Assembly (NCBI RefSeq): GCF_030062155.1
Contig: NZ_CP118269.1
Span: 3,782,001 to 3,846,000, forward strand
From: Pantoea sp. Lij88
GTDB lineage: Bacteria; Pseudomonadota; Gammaproteobacteria; Enterobacterales; Enterobacteriaceae
Direction of reading: 5' to 3'
DNA: 64,000 bases
The notes under the pieces are model-generated. The model saw nothing but the letters and a program-made list of their open reading frames with translations, did not search any database and had not been told where the DNA came from. Shown piece after piece: positions 24,846 through 34,467 of this stretch. Position 1 is the first letter of the stretch. The number at the start of each line of letters is the position of its first letter. Made by a program: the position numbers and the translations under genes.

Positions 24846-27116
24846 CTACGCCGTCTCACCACGCAGTTTCTTCGCCGCTGTCACCATATTCGCCAGCGCC
24901 TGACGTGTCTCCGTCCAGCCACGCGTCTTCAGACCGCAGTCCGGATTTACCCACAACCGCGCTTCCGGAATCCGTTTCGCCGCCTTCAGCAGCAGCGCTT
25001 CAATCCACTCCACGCTGGGGACATTAGGCGAATGAATGTCATAGACGCCCGGACCGATTTCATTCGGGTACTCAAAGTCTTCAAACGACTCCAGCAGGTC
25101 CATGTCAGACCGTGAGGTTTCAATCGTGATCACATCGGCATCCAGCGCTGCGATGGCGTCCATAATGTCGTTGAACTCGCAGTAACACATATGCGTGTGA
25201 ATCTGGGTTTCATCCTGGGCGACGGCCGCATTCAGCCGGAACGCCTCCACCGCCCACGCCAGATAGGCTGCCCACTCAGACTGATGCAGCGGCAGCCCTT
25301 CACGCAGTGCCGGCTCATCAATCTGAATAATCCCGATGCCCGCCTTCTCCAGATCTTCCACTTCATCACGCAGCGCCAGCGCGATCTGCTTCGCGATGGT
25401 TTCACGTGACACATCCTCACGCGGGAATGACCAGCAGAGAATCGTCACCGGACCGGTCAGCATCCCTTTTACCGGTTTATCAGTCAGCGACTGGGCATAT
25501 CGGGCCCACTCAACGGTAATTGCCTCCGGACGACTGATATCGCCGATGATCACCGGCGGTTTCACGCAGCGAGAACCGTAGCTCTGCACCCAGCCATTCT
25601 GTGTAAAAACAAAGCCATCAAGATGCTCGCCGAAATACTCAACCATGTCGTTGCGTTCCGCCTCACCGTGCACCAGCACATCCAGCCCCAGCCGCTCCTG
25701 CTCGGTGATCGCCTGCTTAATATGCTCCGCGATGCCGGTGCGGTAATGATGACTATCGAGACGGCCCTGCTTAAAATCAAGGCGCAGGCCGCGAATTTCA
25801 GGGGTCTGTGGAAAAGAACCGATCGTCGTGGTGGGCCAGGCGGGCAGATTGAAACGCTGACGCTGCAGCACTGCCCGCACCGTGTAAGCGCTCAGACGTT
25901 CACTGTGCTGTGGCGTAATGGCCTGCAGACGCTGGCCTACCGCGGCATTATGCACACGGCGGGAGTGAGCACGGGCGCGCACCGGTGCGCTCCAGGTCTC
26001 CAGCGAGGCCGCATCATTCGTGTTCAGTGCGTGACTTAGCAGCGAGAGCTCTGCACATTTCTGCAGCGCAAAGGCGAACCAGCTTTTAACTTCATCATCC
26101 AGCCGGGTCTCAGCGCTCAGATCGATCGGGCTGTGCAGCAGAGAACAGGAAGAGCCAATCCAGACCTGTTCACGCTGGGCGATCAGCGGTTGCAGGCGAC
26201 TGAACCAGCGGCTCAGATCGGCACGCCAGACGTTACGTCCGTTGATCACGCCAAGCGACAGCAGCCAGCTGGCGGGCAGTTGCTGATTCAGCTGCTCAAT
26301 ATCATCGCGGCCATGAACCAGATCGACATGCAGGCCCTGCACCGGCAACGCACGAATCACATCAATGTTCTGTCCGATGCTGTCAAAATAGGTGGTCAGC
26401 AGCAGCTTACTGTTACCCTGCAGCGCGTCATACGCCGGTTGAAAGGCTTCGCGCCACGCCTGCGGCAGCTCCAGCGCCAGGGCGGGTTCATCAATCTGAA
26501 CCCATTCGATGCCGCGCGTGGCCAGTTCCGCCAGCACCTGCTGATAGACCGGCAGAATCGCCTCCAGCAGTGACAGACGATCAAACGACTCGCCTTTGAC
26601 TTTACCCAGCCACAGATAGGTCACCGGCCCCAGCAGCACCGGCTTGATGTTATGGCCCAGCGCCAGCGCCTCATCAACCTCTTCCAGCAGCTGAGTCCAG
26701 GCCAGTTTAAACGTCTGGCCCCGGGTAAATTCCGGCACGATGTAGTGATAGTTGGTGTTAAACCATTTGGTCATTTCTGCCGCCGCCGCAGGCTCGCCGG
26801 TCGGCGCACGCCCGCGCCCCACGCGAAACAGCGTATCCAGATCAACAGTGCCCGCTTTGTTCTGATGACGTGCAGGCACGTTGCCCAGCAGCAGGCTGGT
26901 GGTCAGCACATGATCATACCAGGCGAAATCACCGACTGGCAGCAGATCGACGCCCGCCTCTTTCTGTTGTTGCCAGTGTCGCGCACGCAGCTCGCGGCCC
27001 GTCTCCAGCAAGGCCTGCTGCGTGCTGTCGCCCGCCCAGTAACGCTCCAGTGCTTTTTTCAGTTCACGGCGCAGGCCAATTCGGGGAAAGCCGAGGGTAT
27101 GGTTGAGGATAGTCAT
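24846..27116 (-). CDS. metE: Cobalamin-independent methionine synthase
   Basis: 756 aa from ATG at 27116 (E. coli 753); a 16-codon upstream extension is not supported by the family. It transfers the methyl of 5-methyltetrahydropteroyl-triglutamate to homocysteine. The N-terminal half begins [13 protein letters not shown], and the C-terminal catalytic barrel has the zinc ligands in THMCYCEF (His and Cys), ETSRSD (Glu) and NPDCGLK (Cys). It diverges from metR; MetJ boxes lie between. Confidence 0.98.
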   Translation of the reverse strand: MTILNHTLGFPRIGLRRELKKALERYWAGDSTQQALLETGRELRARHWQQQKEAGVDLLPVGDFAWYDHVLTTSLLLGNVPARHQNKAGTVDLDTLFRVGRGRAPTGEPAAAAEMTKWFNTNYHYIVPEFTRGQTFKLAWTQLLEEVDEALALGHNIKPVLLGPVTYLWLGKVKGESFDRLSLLEAILPVYQQVLAELATRGIEWVQIDEPALALELPQAWREAFQPAYDALQGNSKLLLTTYFDSIGQNIDVIRALPVQGLHVDLVHGRDDIEQLNQQLPASWLLSLGVINGRNVWRADLSRWFSRLQPLIAQREQVWIGSSCSLLHSPIDLSAETRLDDEVKSWFAFALQKCAELSLLSHALNTNDAASLETWSAPVRARAHSRRVHNAAVGQRLQAITPQHSERLSAYTVRAVLQRQRFNLPAWPTTTIGSFPQTPEIRGLRLDFKQGRLDSHHYRTGIAEHIKQAITEQERLGLDVLVHGEAERNDMVEYFGEHLDGFVFTQNGWVQSYGSRCVKPPVIIGDISRPEAITVEWARYAQSLTDKPVKGMLTGPVTILCWSFPREDVSRETIAKQIALALRDEVEDLEKAGIGIIQIDEPALREGLPLHQSEWAAYLAWAVEAFRLNAAVAQDETQIHTHMCYCEFNDIMDAIAALDADVITIETSRSDMDLLESFEDFEYPNEIGPGVYDIHSPNVPSVEWIEALLLKAAKRIPEARLWVNPDCGLKTRGWTETRQALANMVTAAKKLRGETA

Positions 27117-27164
27117 GTGCTGTTCTCCAGATAATCTTTCACTTTGGCTGAAATGGGCAGCCAA

Positions 27165-27188
27165 AGATGTTTAGCCGTCCAGATGTTT
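27165..27188. promoter_or_regulatory. MetJ boxes between metE and metR
   Basis: Three tandem 8-mers AGATGTTT-AGCCGTCC-AGATGTTT resemble the MetJ box AGACGTCT. The E. coli metE-metR gap carries similar boxes. I looked for the MetR motif TGAA-N5-TTCA and did not find it; a TTCAC/GTGAA inverted repeat (27236-27252) in front of metR is the nearest symmetric feature. Confidence 0.75.
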
Positions 27189-27260
27189 ACACTGCTATAC
27201 TCTGCGGGTACTGTATGTTGCTCAAGCGCAATATGTTCACTTTCGATGTGAAGGACTCTC

Positions 27261-28187
27261 ATGATCGAACTCAAGCACCTGCGGACGCTTCAGGCTCTGC
27301 GCAATACGGGATCGCTGGCGGCGGCGGCGGCCCAGCTTCATCAGACGCAATCGGCGTTGTCTCACCAGTTCAGCGATCTGGAGCAGCGGCTGGGATTCCG
27401 CCTGTTCGTCCGTAAAAGTCAGCCACTGCGTTTTACGCCGCAGGGCGATATTCTGCTGCAGCTGGCGGAGCAGGTGCTGCCGCAGATTCAGCAGGCTTTG
27501 CAGGCCTGCCATGAGCCGCATCAGACCACGCTGCGGGTGGCGATCGAGTGTCATAGCTGCATTCAGTGGCTGACGCCCGCGCTGGATAAATTCCGTCAGA
27601 GCTGGCCGCAGGTGGTGATGGATTTCAAATCAGGCGTGACCTTTGATCCGCAGCCTGCTCTGCAACAGGGTGAGCTGGATGTGGTGCTGACCTCCGACAT
27701 TCTGGCGCGCTCGGGCCTGTTCTACTCACCGATGTTTGATTATGAAGTAAGACTGGTGCTGGCGACGGATCACCCGCTGGCGCAGGTTGAGCAGATTTCG
27801 CCGGAAGATTTAGCCGATGAAGTGTTGATGATCTATCCGGTGCAGCGTCAGCGTCTGGATATCTGGCGTCACTTCCTGCAGCCCGCGGGTGTCAGTCCGG
27901 CCCTGAAAAGTGTGGATAACACCCTGCTGATGATTCAGATGGTGTCGGCGCGGATGGGGATTGCCGCACTGCCGCACTGGGTGGTGGAGAGTTTTGAGAA
28001 GCAGGGCCTGGTCGTCACGCGCACGCTGGGTGATGGGCTGTGGAGCCGTCTTTATGCAGCCGTGCGCGAAGGGGAACAGCGTCAGCCGGTGCTGGAAGCC
28101 TTTATCCGCTTTGCCCGACAGCACGCCTGTGAGCATCTGCCGTTTGTGCGCGACGCCGCGCTGCCTGGTGCGGTGTTACAGCGGTAA
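27261..28187 (+). CDS. metR: LysR-family activator of methionine genes MetR
   Basis: 308 aa (E. coli 317). The N-terminal winged helix (1-60, [20 protein letters not shown] with [19 protein letters not shown] as recognition region) is followed by a LysR effector domain that senses homocysteine. It activates metE, metA and others. It is divergent from metE, its main target. GAAGGACTCTC precedes the ATG. Confidence 0.97.
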   Translation: MIELKHLRTLQALRNTGSLAAAAAQLHQTQSALSHQFSDLEQRLGFRLFVRKSQPLRFTPQGDILLQLAEQVLPQIQQALQACHEPHQTTLRVAIECHSCIQWLTPALDKFRQSWPQVVMDFKSGVTFDPQPALQQGELDVVLTSDILARSGLFYSPMFDYEVRLVLATDHPLAQVEQISPEDLADEVLMIYPVQRQRLDIWRHFLQPAGVSPALKSVDNTLLMIQMVSARMGIAALPHWVVESFEKQGLVVTRTLGDGLWSRLYAAVREGEQRQPVLEAFIRFARQHACEHLPFVRDAALPGAVLQR

Positions 28188-28228
28188 TCCGGCGGGCACA
28201 AACCTGCGCGAACGCGGTCAAAATCCCC

Positions 28229-28234
28229 TATAAT
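28229..28234 (+). promoter_or_regulatory. Probable -10 box of the YehS-like gene
   Basis: A consensus TATAAT stands 37 nt before the ATG at 28271. No clear -35 lies 16-18 bp upstream, so the element is supported by the -10 only. Confidence 0.5.
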
Positions 28235-28270
28235 GCGCAGCCTGTCGACTGACCATGAGAAGATCTCACC

Positions 28271-28750
28271 ATGACTAACAATGATATTCTGCGCAGCGTG
28301 CGCTACATGCTCAACCTGAGCGATGCCAAAATGGTGGAGATTTTTAAGCTGGCGCAATGTGACGTGCCAGTGGCGGATATTCAGGCGTGGCTGAAAAAAG
28401 ATGACGATGCGGCGTTCCGTCCCTGCCCCGATGTGCTGATGGGTTATTTCCTGAATGGCCTGATCTTTTACCGTCGTGGCAAAAGCGAAGATGCACCCGC
28501 ACCGTCGATTGAGCGCAAAATGACTAACAACATCTTCATGAGAAAGCTGCGCATCGCTTTTGATCTGAAAACCACCGACATCCCTGATGTCCTGAAACGC
28601 GTGAATTTTACCGTTTCACAGGCCGAAATCGGCGCGATTTTCCGCAAGCCTGATCATAAAAACTACCGCGAGTGCGGCGACCAGATTCTGCGTAACTTCC
28701 TGAAAGGGCTGGCGATGATTCAGCGCCCTAAGAGTGAGAAGCCTGCTTAA
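28271..28750 (+). CDS. yehS: DUF1456 family protein, YehS-like
   Basis: 159 aa, similar to E. coli YehS (156 aa). It consists of two related halves, each beginning with a N-N-D/N-I-x-x-x-(V/L)-R segment: TNNDILRSVRYML (2-14) and TNNIFMRKLRIAF (about 79-91). Each half ends in a short conserved loop (CPDVLMGYFLNGL and CGDQILRNFLKGL). No catalytic motif is visible and the role is not known. In E. coli yehS lies elsewhere; here it is placed between metR and bioP. Confidence 0.88.
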   Translation: MTNNDILRSVRYMLNLSDAKMVEIFKLAQCDVPVADIQAWLKKDDDAAFRPCPDVLMGYFLNGLIFYRRGKSEDAPAPSIERKMTNNIFMRKLRIAFDLKTTDIPDVLKRVNFTVSQAEIGAIFRKPDHKNYRECGDQILRNFLKGLAMIQRPKSEKPA

Positions 28751-28783
28751 TTTCTGATCGCTTCTGACCCCTGCGTGGTCAGA

Positions 28784-28875
28784 GGTGGCGCATCTGATCG
28801 CAAAGAAAGCCTGCATCCATGCAGTACGGCCTCGCCATCCCTGGCTCGGACGCTTTGCTCCTCAGCTGCGCCACC
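28784..28875 (-). repeat. Structured palindromic repeat, copy R2
   Basis: On the minus strand the arm GGTGGCGCAGCTGA (28875-28862) pairs with the other end (28784-28797), 13 of 14. The inner stem is GCAAAG/CTTTGC after a GGA/GA internal loop. CGTCC follows, then GCC-AGGGAT-GGC and a second hairpin CTGC-ATGGAT-GCAG. Same architecture as R1, R3, R4 and R5 although the arms differ. Confidence 0.82.
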
Positions 28876-28912
28876 CCTTCCCTCCCGCTTCATCAGGGCT
28901 TTGACAAGAGCA

Positions 28913-28957
28913 GCACCGGGCCAGCCATGCGGCGGACGCTTTACTTCTCAGCCCGCC
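28913..28957 (-). repeat. Truncated copy of the palindromic repeat
   Basis: On the minus strand GGCGGGCTGAGAAG then TAAAGCGTCC (28957-28934) looks like the left arm of the family, followed by a degraded core (GCATGGCTGGCC). No matching right arm is found, so this is a decayed copy between R2 and R3. The gap 28751-29188 otherwise holds no gene; the 139-aa ORF across it is not real. Confidence 0.5.
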
Positions 28958-29020
28958 ATTCCCTCCTTCATGCTCGCGCTGAGCCACGCATTTAACAGCG
29001 ATGAGGCTGTCGCACCTCAT

Positions 29021-29116
29021 GGGCTGGCGCGTCAGAAGAGCGAAGCGTCCGGGCCAGGGATGGCCCGGCCGATCGACAGGGAGGTGAGATTCCTTCGCGA
29101 TCGGACGCGCCAGCCC
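29021..29116 (+). repeat. Structured palindromic repeat, copy R3
   Basis: GGGCTGGCGCGTC (29021-29033) is exactly complementary to 29104-29116. The inner stem is GCGAAG/CTTCGC. CGTCC and the hairpin CCGGGCC-AGGGAT-GGCCCGG follow, and the second hairpin is degraded. Opposite orientation to R2, both in the convergent gap between the YehS-like gene and bioP. Confidence 0.83.
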
Positions 29117-29188
29117 GGGAGGCGGCACCCATTCAACAGCCACTTTTCAAAGCCTGTTTATGGTCTGTGGCAGCGCACCCCATTCACC

Positions 29189-30052
29189 TTATGACCGGTC
29201 ACCGCGCCCCACCACCCAGCGTTTATGCACCCACAGCGAGGCGATGATCACCAGCGCGCCCGCAATAAAGCTCGGCCAGTGCGGTTTCTCCTGCCAGATA
29301 GCCAGATTCACCAGCAACCCGGCGGGCACGTGCATGTTATTCATAATGCCCAGCGTGCCGGCATCGACCTGCGTTGCACCGTAGTTCCACATGAAATAGC
29401 CAAGACCGGAAGCCGCAACGCCCAGCCAGACCAGAATGCCCCACTGCAAAGAGGTGGTGGGTAACTTCTGCGGATTGCCCCAGGCACACCAGGCGATCAC
29501 TGCAATCAATACCGCACCCAGATAAAACCAGGAGAAGGCCGTGTGCTGCGGCATCGGACGGGTCTCCTGCAGACGCTTATAGCCCACCATTCCCGCCGCA
29601 AAGCAGATATTTGCCAGCTGCACTAACAGCAGACCAAACCAGAAATGATCGCTGACTTTGTCATAGCGAATAATGGCCGCGCCAGCCACCGCCAGCAACG
29701 CACTGAAGATATATCCAATGCGCAGCGGACGACGGCTAATCAGATCGTAAATCAGCGTCACATAAAGCGGCGTCATCACCGTAAACAGCAGGAATTCCGA
29801 CACGCTAAGGTAGAGATAGGCTTCGAAGCTCAGCAGATACATCACCCCCAGTTGCAGCATCCCCACCAGCATATAAAGCAGCAGCGTTGAAGGGCGATGA
29901 CCCCGCCAGCGCAGGAACGGTAAAAACACCAGCGCAGCCAGCGCCAGACGCATCAGTACAGAAAACCAGCTGTCCACCTGCCCGGCAAGGTATTCGCCAA
30001 TCAGGCTGAACGAAAAGGCCCACAGAATGGTGGTAATAATCAATAAAAACAC
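29189..30052 (-). CDS. bioP: Biotin transporter BioP (YigM)
   Basis: 287 aa. EamA/DMT fold, ten hydrophobic segments in two repeats. It follows E. coli YigM/BioP closely in the stretches LLIITTILWAFSFS, GIMNNMHVPAGLLVNLAIW and ETRPMPQH. E. coli BioP mediates biotin uptake. In E. coli it stands next to metR and yigL; here the YehS-like gene and glpT separate it from them. ATG start at 30052. Confidence 0.92.
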   Translation of the reverse strand: MFLLIITTILWAFSFSLIGEYLAGQVDSWFSVLMRLALAALVFLPFLRWRGHRPSTLLLYMLVGMLQLGVMYLLSFEAYLYLSVSEFLLFTVMTPLYVTLIYDLISRRPLRIGYIFSALLAVAGAAIIRYDKVSDHFWFGLLLVQLANICFAAGMVGYKRLQETRPMPQHTAFSWFYLGAVLIAVIAWCAWGNPQKLPTTSLQWGILVWLGVAASGLGYFMWNYGATQVDAGTLGIMNNMHVPAGLLVNLAIWQEKPHWPSFIAGALVIIASLWVHKRWVVGRGDRS

Positions 30053-30283
30053 GGCGACGACCCCGAAATTAACAGGCCGTCAGTGTAAACAATGTGCCGC
30101 CGTCAGGCTGTGAAATCTGGTTGACATCTGATTACAAACCAGGCGATCAGAAAGTCATCTGGATAGCCTGCTTACACTCCCTGACATAACTGGCGACAGA
30201 ATGGGTTTTCAGCCAGATAAAATGCGCGAAATGATCCATTGCATGATCACTTTCGCTCTCAACTGTAATAAAACTGTAACAAT

Positions 30284-30299
30284 TGTGTCACTCATCACA
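30284..30299. promoter_or_regulatory. CRP site in the bioP-glpT divergent gap
   Basis: TGTGTCACTCATCACA matches the CRP consensus in 9 of 10 fixed bases, about 130 nt before glpT. The 375-nt gap 30053-30427 also has two GCGCGAAATG copies (about 30226 and 30331) that resemble half of a GlpR operator; that reading is weak. A TTTGTT-type -35 is not obvious. Confidence 0.6.
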
Positions 30300-30427
30300 G
30301 TAACGTTGCGCAACTACCACTATTCTTTGCGCGAAATGGAACATCCTGCGTCCATTTTGTTCTGCTCTTTTTCTGCCCCAACCTGCTGGGAATTAAAAAC
30401 CATAATGTGCCCTGGAGGGCCTCACTG

Positions 30428-31768
30428 ATGCTGAGCATTTTTAAACCTGCACCACGTCAGCCGCAGGTGGCGGAGGATCATGTCGATCCGCTCTACCGTC
30501 GTCTGCGCTGGCAAATTTTCATCGGGATCTTCTTTGGTTATGCGGCCTACTACCTGGTCAGAAAAAACTTCGCACTCGCCATGCCCTATCTGGTGGAGCA
30601 GGGTTTTTCACGTGGCGATCTCGGGTTTGCCCTGTCCGGCATCTCCATTGCCTACGGCTTTTCAAAATTCATCATGGGCTCGGTGTCTGACCGATCAAAT
30701 CCACGCGTCTTCTTACCGGCCGGTCTGATTCTGGCTGCGGCAGTGATGCTGATAATGGGATTCGTCCCCTGGGCGACCTCCAGCATCATGGTGATGTTCG
30801 TGCTGCTGTTTGTCTGTGGCTGGTTCCAGGGCATGGGCTGGCCACCCTGTGGGCGCACCATGGTTCACTGGTGGTCGCAGAAGGAGCGCGGCAGGATCGT
30901 CTCAGTCTGGAACTGTGCGCACAACGTGGGCGGCGGTATTCCGCCACTGCTGTTCCTGCTGGGTATGGCGTGGTTTAACGACTGGAAAGCGGCACTCTAC
31001 ATGCCAGCGTTTGGCGCGATTGCCATTGCGATTCTGGCCTTTGCACTGATGCGCGATACCCCACAATCCTGCGGTCTGCCGCCGATTGAAGAGTATAAAA
31101 ACGACTATCCGCCCGACTACGATGCCAGCCACGAAGAGGAGCTGACGGCAAAACAGATCTTCATGAAATATGTGCTGCCGAACAAGCTGCTGTGGTACAT
31201 CGCGCTGGCCAACGTGTTTGTCTATCTGCTGCGCTACGGCATCCTCGACTGGTCACCGACCTATCTGCGCGAAGTAAAACACTTCACGCTGGATAAATCG
31301 TCGTGGGCCTACTTCCTCTATGAATATGCAGGGATTCCTGGAACGCTGCTGTGCGGCTGGATGTCGGACAAAGTGTTCCGCGGTAATCGCGGTGCGACCG
31401 GCGTGTTCTTTATGACGCTGGTGACCATTGCGACTGTGATCTACTGGCTCAACCCGGCGGGCAATCCTGGCGTCGATATGGCCTGTATGATCGTCATTGG
31501 CTTCCTGATCTACGGTCCGGTGATGCTGATTGGTCTGCACGCGCTGGAACTGGCACCGAAAAAAGCGGCGGGAACGGCGGCGGGCTTTACCGGCCTGTTC
31601 GGCTACCTGGGTGGATCGGTGGCGGCCAGCGCCATTGTCGGTTACACCGTCGATTATTTCGGCTGGGACGGCGGCTTCATGGTGATGATTGCAGGCTGTG
31701 TGCTGGCGGTGATTCTGCTGTTACTGACCATGGTCAGCGAACACAAACACAAAAAGACCCTCGCCTGA
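30428..31768 (+). CDS. glpT: sn-Glycerol-3-phosphate:phosphate antiporter GlpT
   Basis: 446 aa from ATG at 30428 (E. coli 452), GGAGG about 11 nt before. Major-facilitator organophosphate:Pi antiporter with 12 helices. It keeps GlpT stretches such as [20 protein letters not shown], with the substrate-binding Arg45 region, [15 protein letters not shown], and [15 protein letters not shown] with the second Arg and His. No glpQ follows, unlike E. coli glpTQ. A terminator ends it. It imports glycerol-3-phosphate and, in relatives, fosfomycin. Confidence 0.96.
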   Translation: MLSIFKPAPRQPQVAEDHVDPLYRRLRWQIFIGIFFGYAAYYLVRKNFALAMPYLVEQGFSRGDLGFALSGISIAYGFSKFIMGSVSDRSNPRVFLPAGLILAAAVMLIMGFVPWATSSIMVMFVLLFVCGWFQGMGWPPCGRTMVHWWSQKERGRIVSVWNCAHNVGGGIPPLLFLLGMAWFNDWKAALYMPAFGAIAIAILAFALMRDTPQSCGLPPIEEYKNDYPPDYDASHEEELTAKQIFMKYVLPNKLLWYIALANVFVYLLRYGILDWSPTYLREVKHFTLDKSSWAYFLYEYAGIPGTLLCGWMSDKVFRGNRGATGVFFMTLVTIATVIYWLNPAGNPGVDMACMIVIGFLIYGPVMLIGLHALELAPKKAAGTAAGFTGLFGYLGGSVAASAIVGYTVDYFGWDGGFMVMIAGCVLAVILLLLTMVSEHKHKKTLA

Positions 31769-31780
31769 CGGCAATAAAAC

Positions 31781-31805
31781 AAGGGCCGGATAACCGGCCC
31801 TTTTT
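31781..31805. terminator. Bidirectional terminator between glpT and yigL
   Basis: AAGGGCCGG (31781-31789) pairs with CCGGCCCTT (31794-31802), 4-nt loop, with a T-run after it and AAAAC before it. It serves both converging genes. Confidence 0.9.
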
Positions 31806-31816
31806 ACGCTGACGGC

Positions 31817-32617
31817 TTAAGCCAGATAGAGCGTGCGCAGGGTCTGCGGCACCGCATCATCGGCATTCGAACCAATCACCTCCAGCTCCGGCAGCGTATC
31901 TTTCAACCGCTGATGGGCGTTCTGCATGATATAGCCCTTACCCGCCATGCTCAGCATCTCCACATCATTCATGCCGTCGCCAAACGCAATGCAACTTTTC
32001 AGCGTGTGGCCCAGCGTCTTCGCGACTGCTTCCAGCGCATGCCCTTTCGACACGCCGCCCGCCATCACTTCCAGACAGGTCGGCAGCGAGAAACTGACGT
32101 TAACCCGATCGCCCCAGCGCGCTTCAATCGCCTGCTCCATCGGAATCAGATGCTCGGGATTTTCACAGGTGAAGAAAACCTTACTGATGTTATCGGTGGG
32201 CAGCAGGCCCGGCTCATAAACCTGATAGTTGAAGACCGACTCGCGGAAATAGTCCTGCTCAGCCGGACTTGAACGGCTGACAAACCACTCATCGTCGCGG
32301 TAAACGTGCGTCAGAATATCGCTGTGATGATATTGCAGGCCAAACAGATCGCTGGCGATATCCTCATCCAGATTATGGCTGAACACCAGTTCGCCTTCTG
32401 CGTTGTGCACGCGCGCGCCGTTTGAGGTGATCATATAGGCCGGGATCGCCAGGCTGTCGCGCATCTGTCCGACATCGATATGATGACGGCCGGTGGCGAA
32501 CACAAAGTGAATATCTTTCGCAACCAGCTGCTGCAGCGTTTCACGTGCAAAAGGGGTCAGACGATGTTCGGGAGAAAGCAGCGTGCCATCCAGATCGGAT
32601 GCAACGATGTGATACAT
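31817..32617 (-). CDS. yigL: HAD-family sugar phosphatase YigL
   Basis: 266 aa from ATG at 32617, the E. coli start and length; the 47-codon upstream extension is not real. HAD superfamily with DxD nucleophile in ASDLDGTLLS (Asp8, Asp10), FATGRHH, and GDGMNDVEML. E. coli YigL dephosphorylates pyridoxal phosphate and sugar phosphates and its mRNA is stabilised by SgrS in sugar stress. It follows pldB. Confidence 0.95.
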   Translation of the reverse strand: MYHIVASDLDGTLLSPEHRLTPFARETLQQLVAKDIHFVFATGRHHIDVGQMRDSLAIPAYMITSNGARVHNAEGELVFSHNLDEDIASDLFGLQYHHSDILTHVYRDDEWFVSRSSPAEQDYFRESVFNYQVYEPGLLPTDNISKVFFTCENPEHLIPMEQAIEARWGDRVNVSFSLPTCLEVMAGGVSKGHALEAVAKTLGHTLKSCIAFGDGMNDVEMLSMAGKGYIMQNAHQRLKDTLPELEVIGSNADDAVPQTLRTLYLA

Positions 32618-32669
32618 GAAAACCTCGGGTATCTGGTTCTGCCGGTTTAAACCGGTCGGATAAATGACG

Positions 32670-33662
32670 TCAGTGGTGCGATGAAAAAAAGTCGACCACT
32701 GCATTGAGTGCTTCGGCGCGCATCTCATCCTTTTCAAACAGGATCTCATGACGGGCACCGTCGATCACCCGTGGCTTATTGCCCTCACACGGATGACCCG
32801 CCGCGGCCATCGCGGCACAAAACAGGTCCTGCGAACGATTGTCGACCACCCGATCATCGCTGGCCTGTAACAGCAGCAGCGGCGTGGTGATCTTATCGAC
32901 CTGACTGATGATGTTGCGCCCCGCATGGATGCCTTCACGTACCCAGTGGTAGGTCGGCCCGCCCACGCGAATCGCCGGATCGTCCGCATAAAAACGCAAG
33001 TTTCTCCGGTAACGCTCGGTGCTGTGCGTCAGCCGGTTTATGCCAAACGGATGTGCGCGCCAGCGTCCGGTGCCGAGTGCATAGCCATCGCGCATGGCCG
33101 GACGTTTCTCCGCCCAGTCCAGGATGCGGTGGGCCAGAAATGAGGGCAGCGGCAGGGCGATGCCAAACATCGGTGCCACCAGCGCGACGGCATGAAACGC
33201 CTGTGGCTGACGCGCCAGGAACAGCGTCAGGATTGCGCCACCCATCGAATGAGCCAGCGCATAGCGCTGCTGATAATGGCCGCTGACAATCTCTTTCAGA
33301 TAGAGCGTTTCAAGATCGTCGACGTAATGCGTAAATTCCGCCACGTGGCCCCGGTGTGAATCTTCCAGCAGGCGATCGGAACGCCCCTGACCGCGATGGT
33401 CCAGGATTACCACATCAAATCCGCAGTGAAACAGATCGTACGCCAGCTCAGGGTATTTGATGTAACTCTCGATGCGTCCTGGCACAATCAGGATCACACG
33501 CTTGTGTTGCGGCGATGTGAAGCGAACATAGCGCAGCGTCAGATTACCCACGCCGGTAAACTCACGCTCTTCACGACTGTGCCAGAAATCGAGCAGCGGC
33601 CCGGTGGCGAACGCAGCAAAGGCTTTTTCCCGTCGCAGCCAACTGGCTTTGTGTTGATTCAT
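32670..33662 (-). CDS. pldB: Lysophospholipase L2
   Basis: 330 aa from ATG at 33662 with a strong AGGAGG. Alpha/beta hydrolase with DHRGQGRS, the nucleophile serine in AHSMGGA, and the catalytic His in GARHEILFE. PldB hydrolyses lysophospholipids in the inner membrane. It diverges from rhtB and precedes yigL, as in E. coli. Confidence 0.94.
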   Translation of the reverse strand: MNQHKASWLRREKAFAAFATGPLLDFWHSREEREFTGVGNLTLRYVRFTSPQHKRVILIVPGRIESYIKYPELAYDLFHCGFDVVILDHRGQGRSDRLLEDSHRGHVAEFTHYVDDLETLYLKEIVSGHYQQRYALAHSMGGAILTLFLARQPQAFHAVALVAPMFGIALPLPSFLAHRILDWAEKRPAMRDGYALGTGRWRAHPFGINRLTHSTERYRRNLRFYADDPAIRVGGPTYHWVREGIHAGRNIISQVDKITTPLLLLQASDDRVVDNRSQDLFCAAMAAAGHPCEGNKPRVIDGARHEILFEKDEMRAEALNAVVDFFSSHH

Positions 33663-33774
33663 TCGCCCTCCTGATGACCGGATACAGAGTCCTGAATGCC
33701 CTGCGCAGGCCATAGCGCCGCGCTTATTTCTGGCGTATTGTGTCACAATTCCGCGACTAAAGAGAGCCTGACCC

Positions 33775-34398
33775 ATGACCATCGAATGGTGGCTGACCTA
33801 TCTGATTACCACCACAATCCTGAGCCTGTCGCCCGGTTCCGGCGCAATCAACACCATGAGTACCGGCATCAGCCACGGCTATCGCGGCACGGTCGCGTCT
33901 ATCTCCGGTTTGCAGGTCGGCCTGGCGCTGCATATCGTGCTGGTCGGCATCGGTCTGGGCGCGCTGTTCTCTCAGTCGCTGCTGGCGTTTGAAATTCTGA
34001 AATGGGCCGGTGCGGCCTATCTGGTCTGGCTGGGTATTCAGCAGTGGCGCTCAGCGGGCGGCATTGATCTGGATGCGGTCGCCAAAGCGATGCCGCGTCG
34101 TCGCCTGTTCAAACGCGCCGTGCTGGTTAACCTGACCAACCCGAAAAGCATCGTCTTTCTGGCTGCCCTGTTCCCGCAGTTTATCCAGCCGCATCAGCCG
34201 CTGTTTATGCAGTATCTGGTGCTGGGCGTCACCACCGTGGTGGTCGATATCATCGTGATGATTGGCTACGCCACGCTGGCTACACGCATTGCGGGCTGGA
34301 TTAAAGGGCCAAAACAGATGAAGTTGATGAACCGTATTTTTGGCGGGCTGTTTATGGCCGTGGGCGCGCTATTAGCAAGCGCCAGAAAAATCGCCTGA
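33775..34398 (+). CDS. rhtB: Homoserine/homoserine lactone efflux protein RhtB
   Basis: 207 aa (E. coli 206). LysE-family exporter with five to six helices; the N-terminal [12 protein letters not shown] matches the LysE P-G motif, and [11 protein letters not shown] is conserved. It exports homoserine and its lactone. The promoter must lie in the 112-nt gap shared with pldB. Confidence 0.95.
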   Translation: MTIEWWLTYLITTTILSLSPGSGAINTMSTGISHGYRGTVASISGLQVGLALHIVLVGIGLGALFSQSLLAFEILKWAGAAYLVWLGIQQWRSAGGIDLDAVAKAMPRRRLFKRAVLVNLTNPKSIVFLAALFPQFIQPHQPLFMQYLVLGVTTVVVDIIVMIGYATLATRIAGWIKGPKQMKLMNRIFGGLFMAVGALLASARKIA

Positions 34399-34406
34399 TG
34401 GTTTAC

Positions 34407-34430
34407 GCGCCGACTCACTGGGGTCGGCGC
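34407..34430. terminator. Hairpin between rhtB and the DUF1460 gene
   Basis: GCGCCGAC (34407-34414) pairs with GTCGGCGC (34423-34430) with an 8-nt loop in the convergent gap. No U-run follows directly on either strand, so the efficiency as terminator is uncertain. Confidence 0.5.
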
Positions 34431-34467
34431 GACGACGCCCTGTTTAATCCCTTCCCCTCAGGCGCCG

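Noticed and set aside
27236..27252. TTCAC-N7-GTGAA before metR as the MetR operator
   Set aside because: The MetR motif is TGAA-N5-TTCA; this repeat has the opposite polarity and a different spacer.
28775..29194. 139-aa ORF in the metR-bioP gap
   Set aside because: It consists of the palindromic repeats R2 and R3 read through; no ribosome binding site and no similarity to a protein family.
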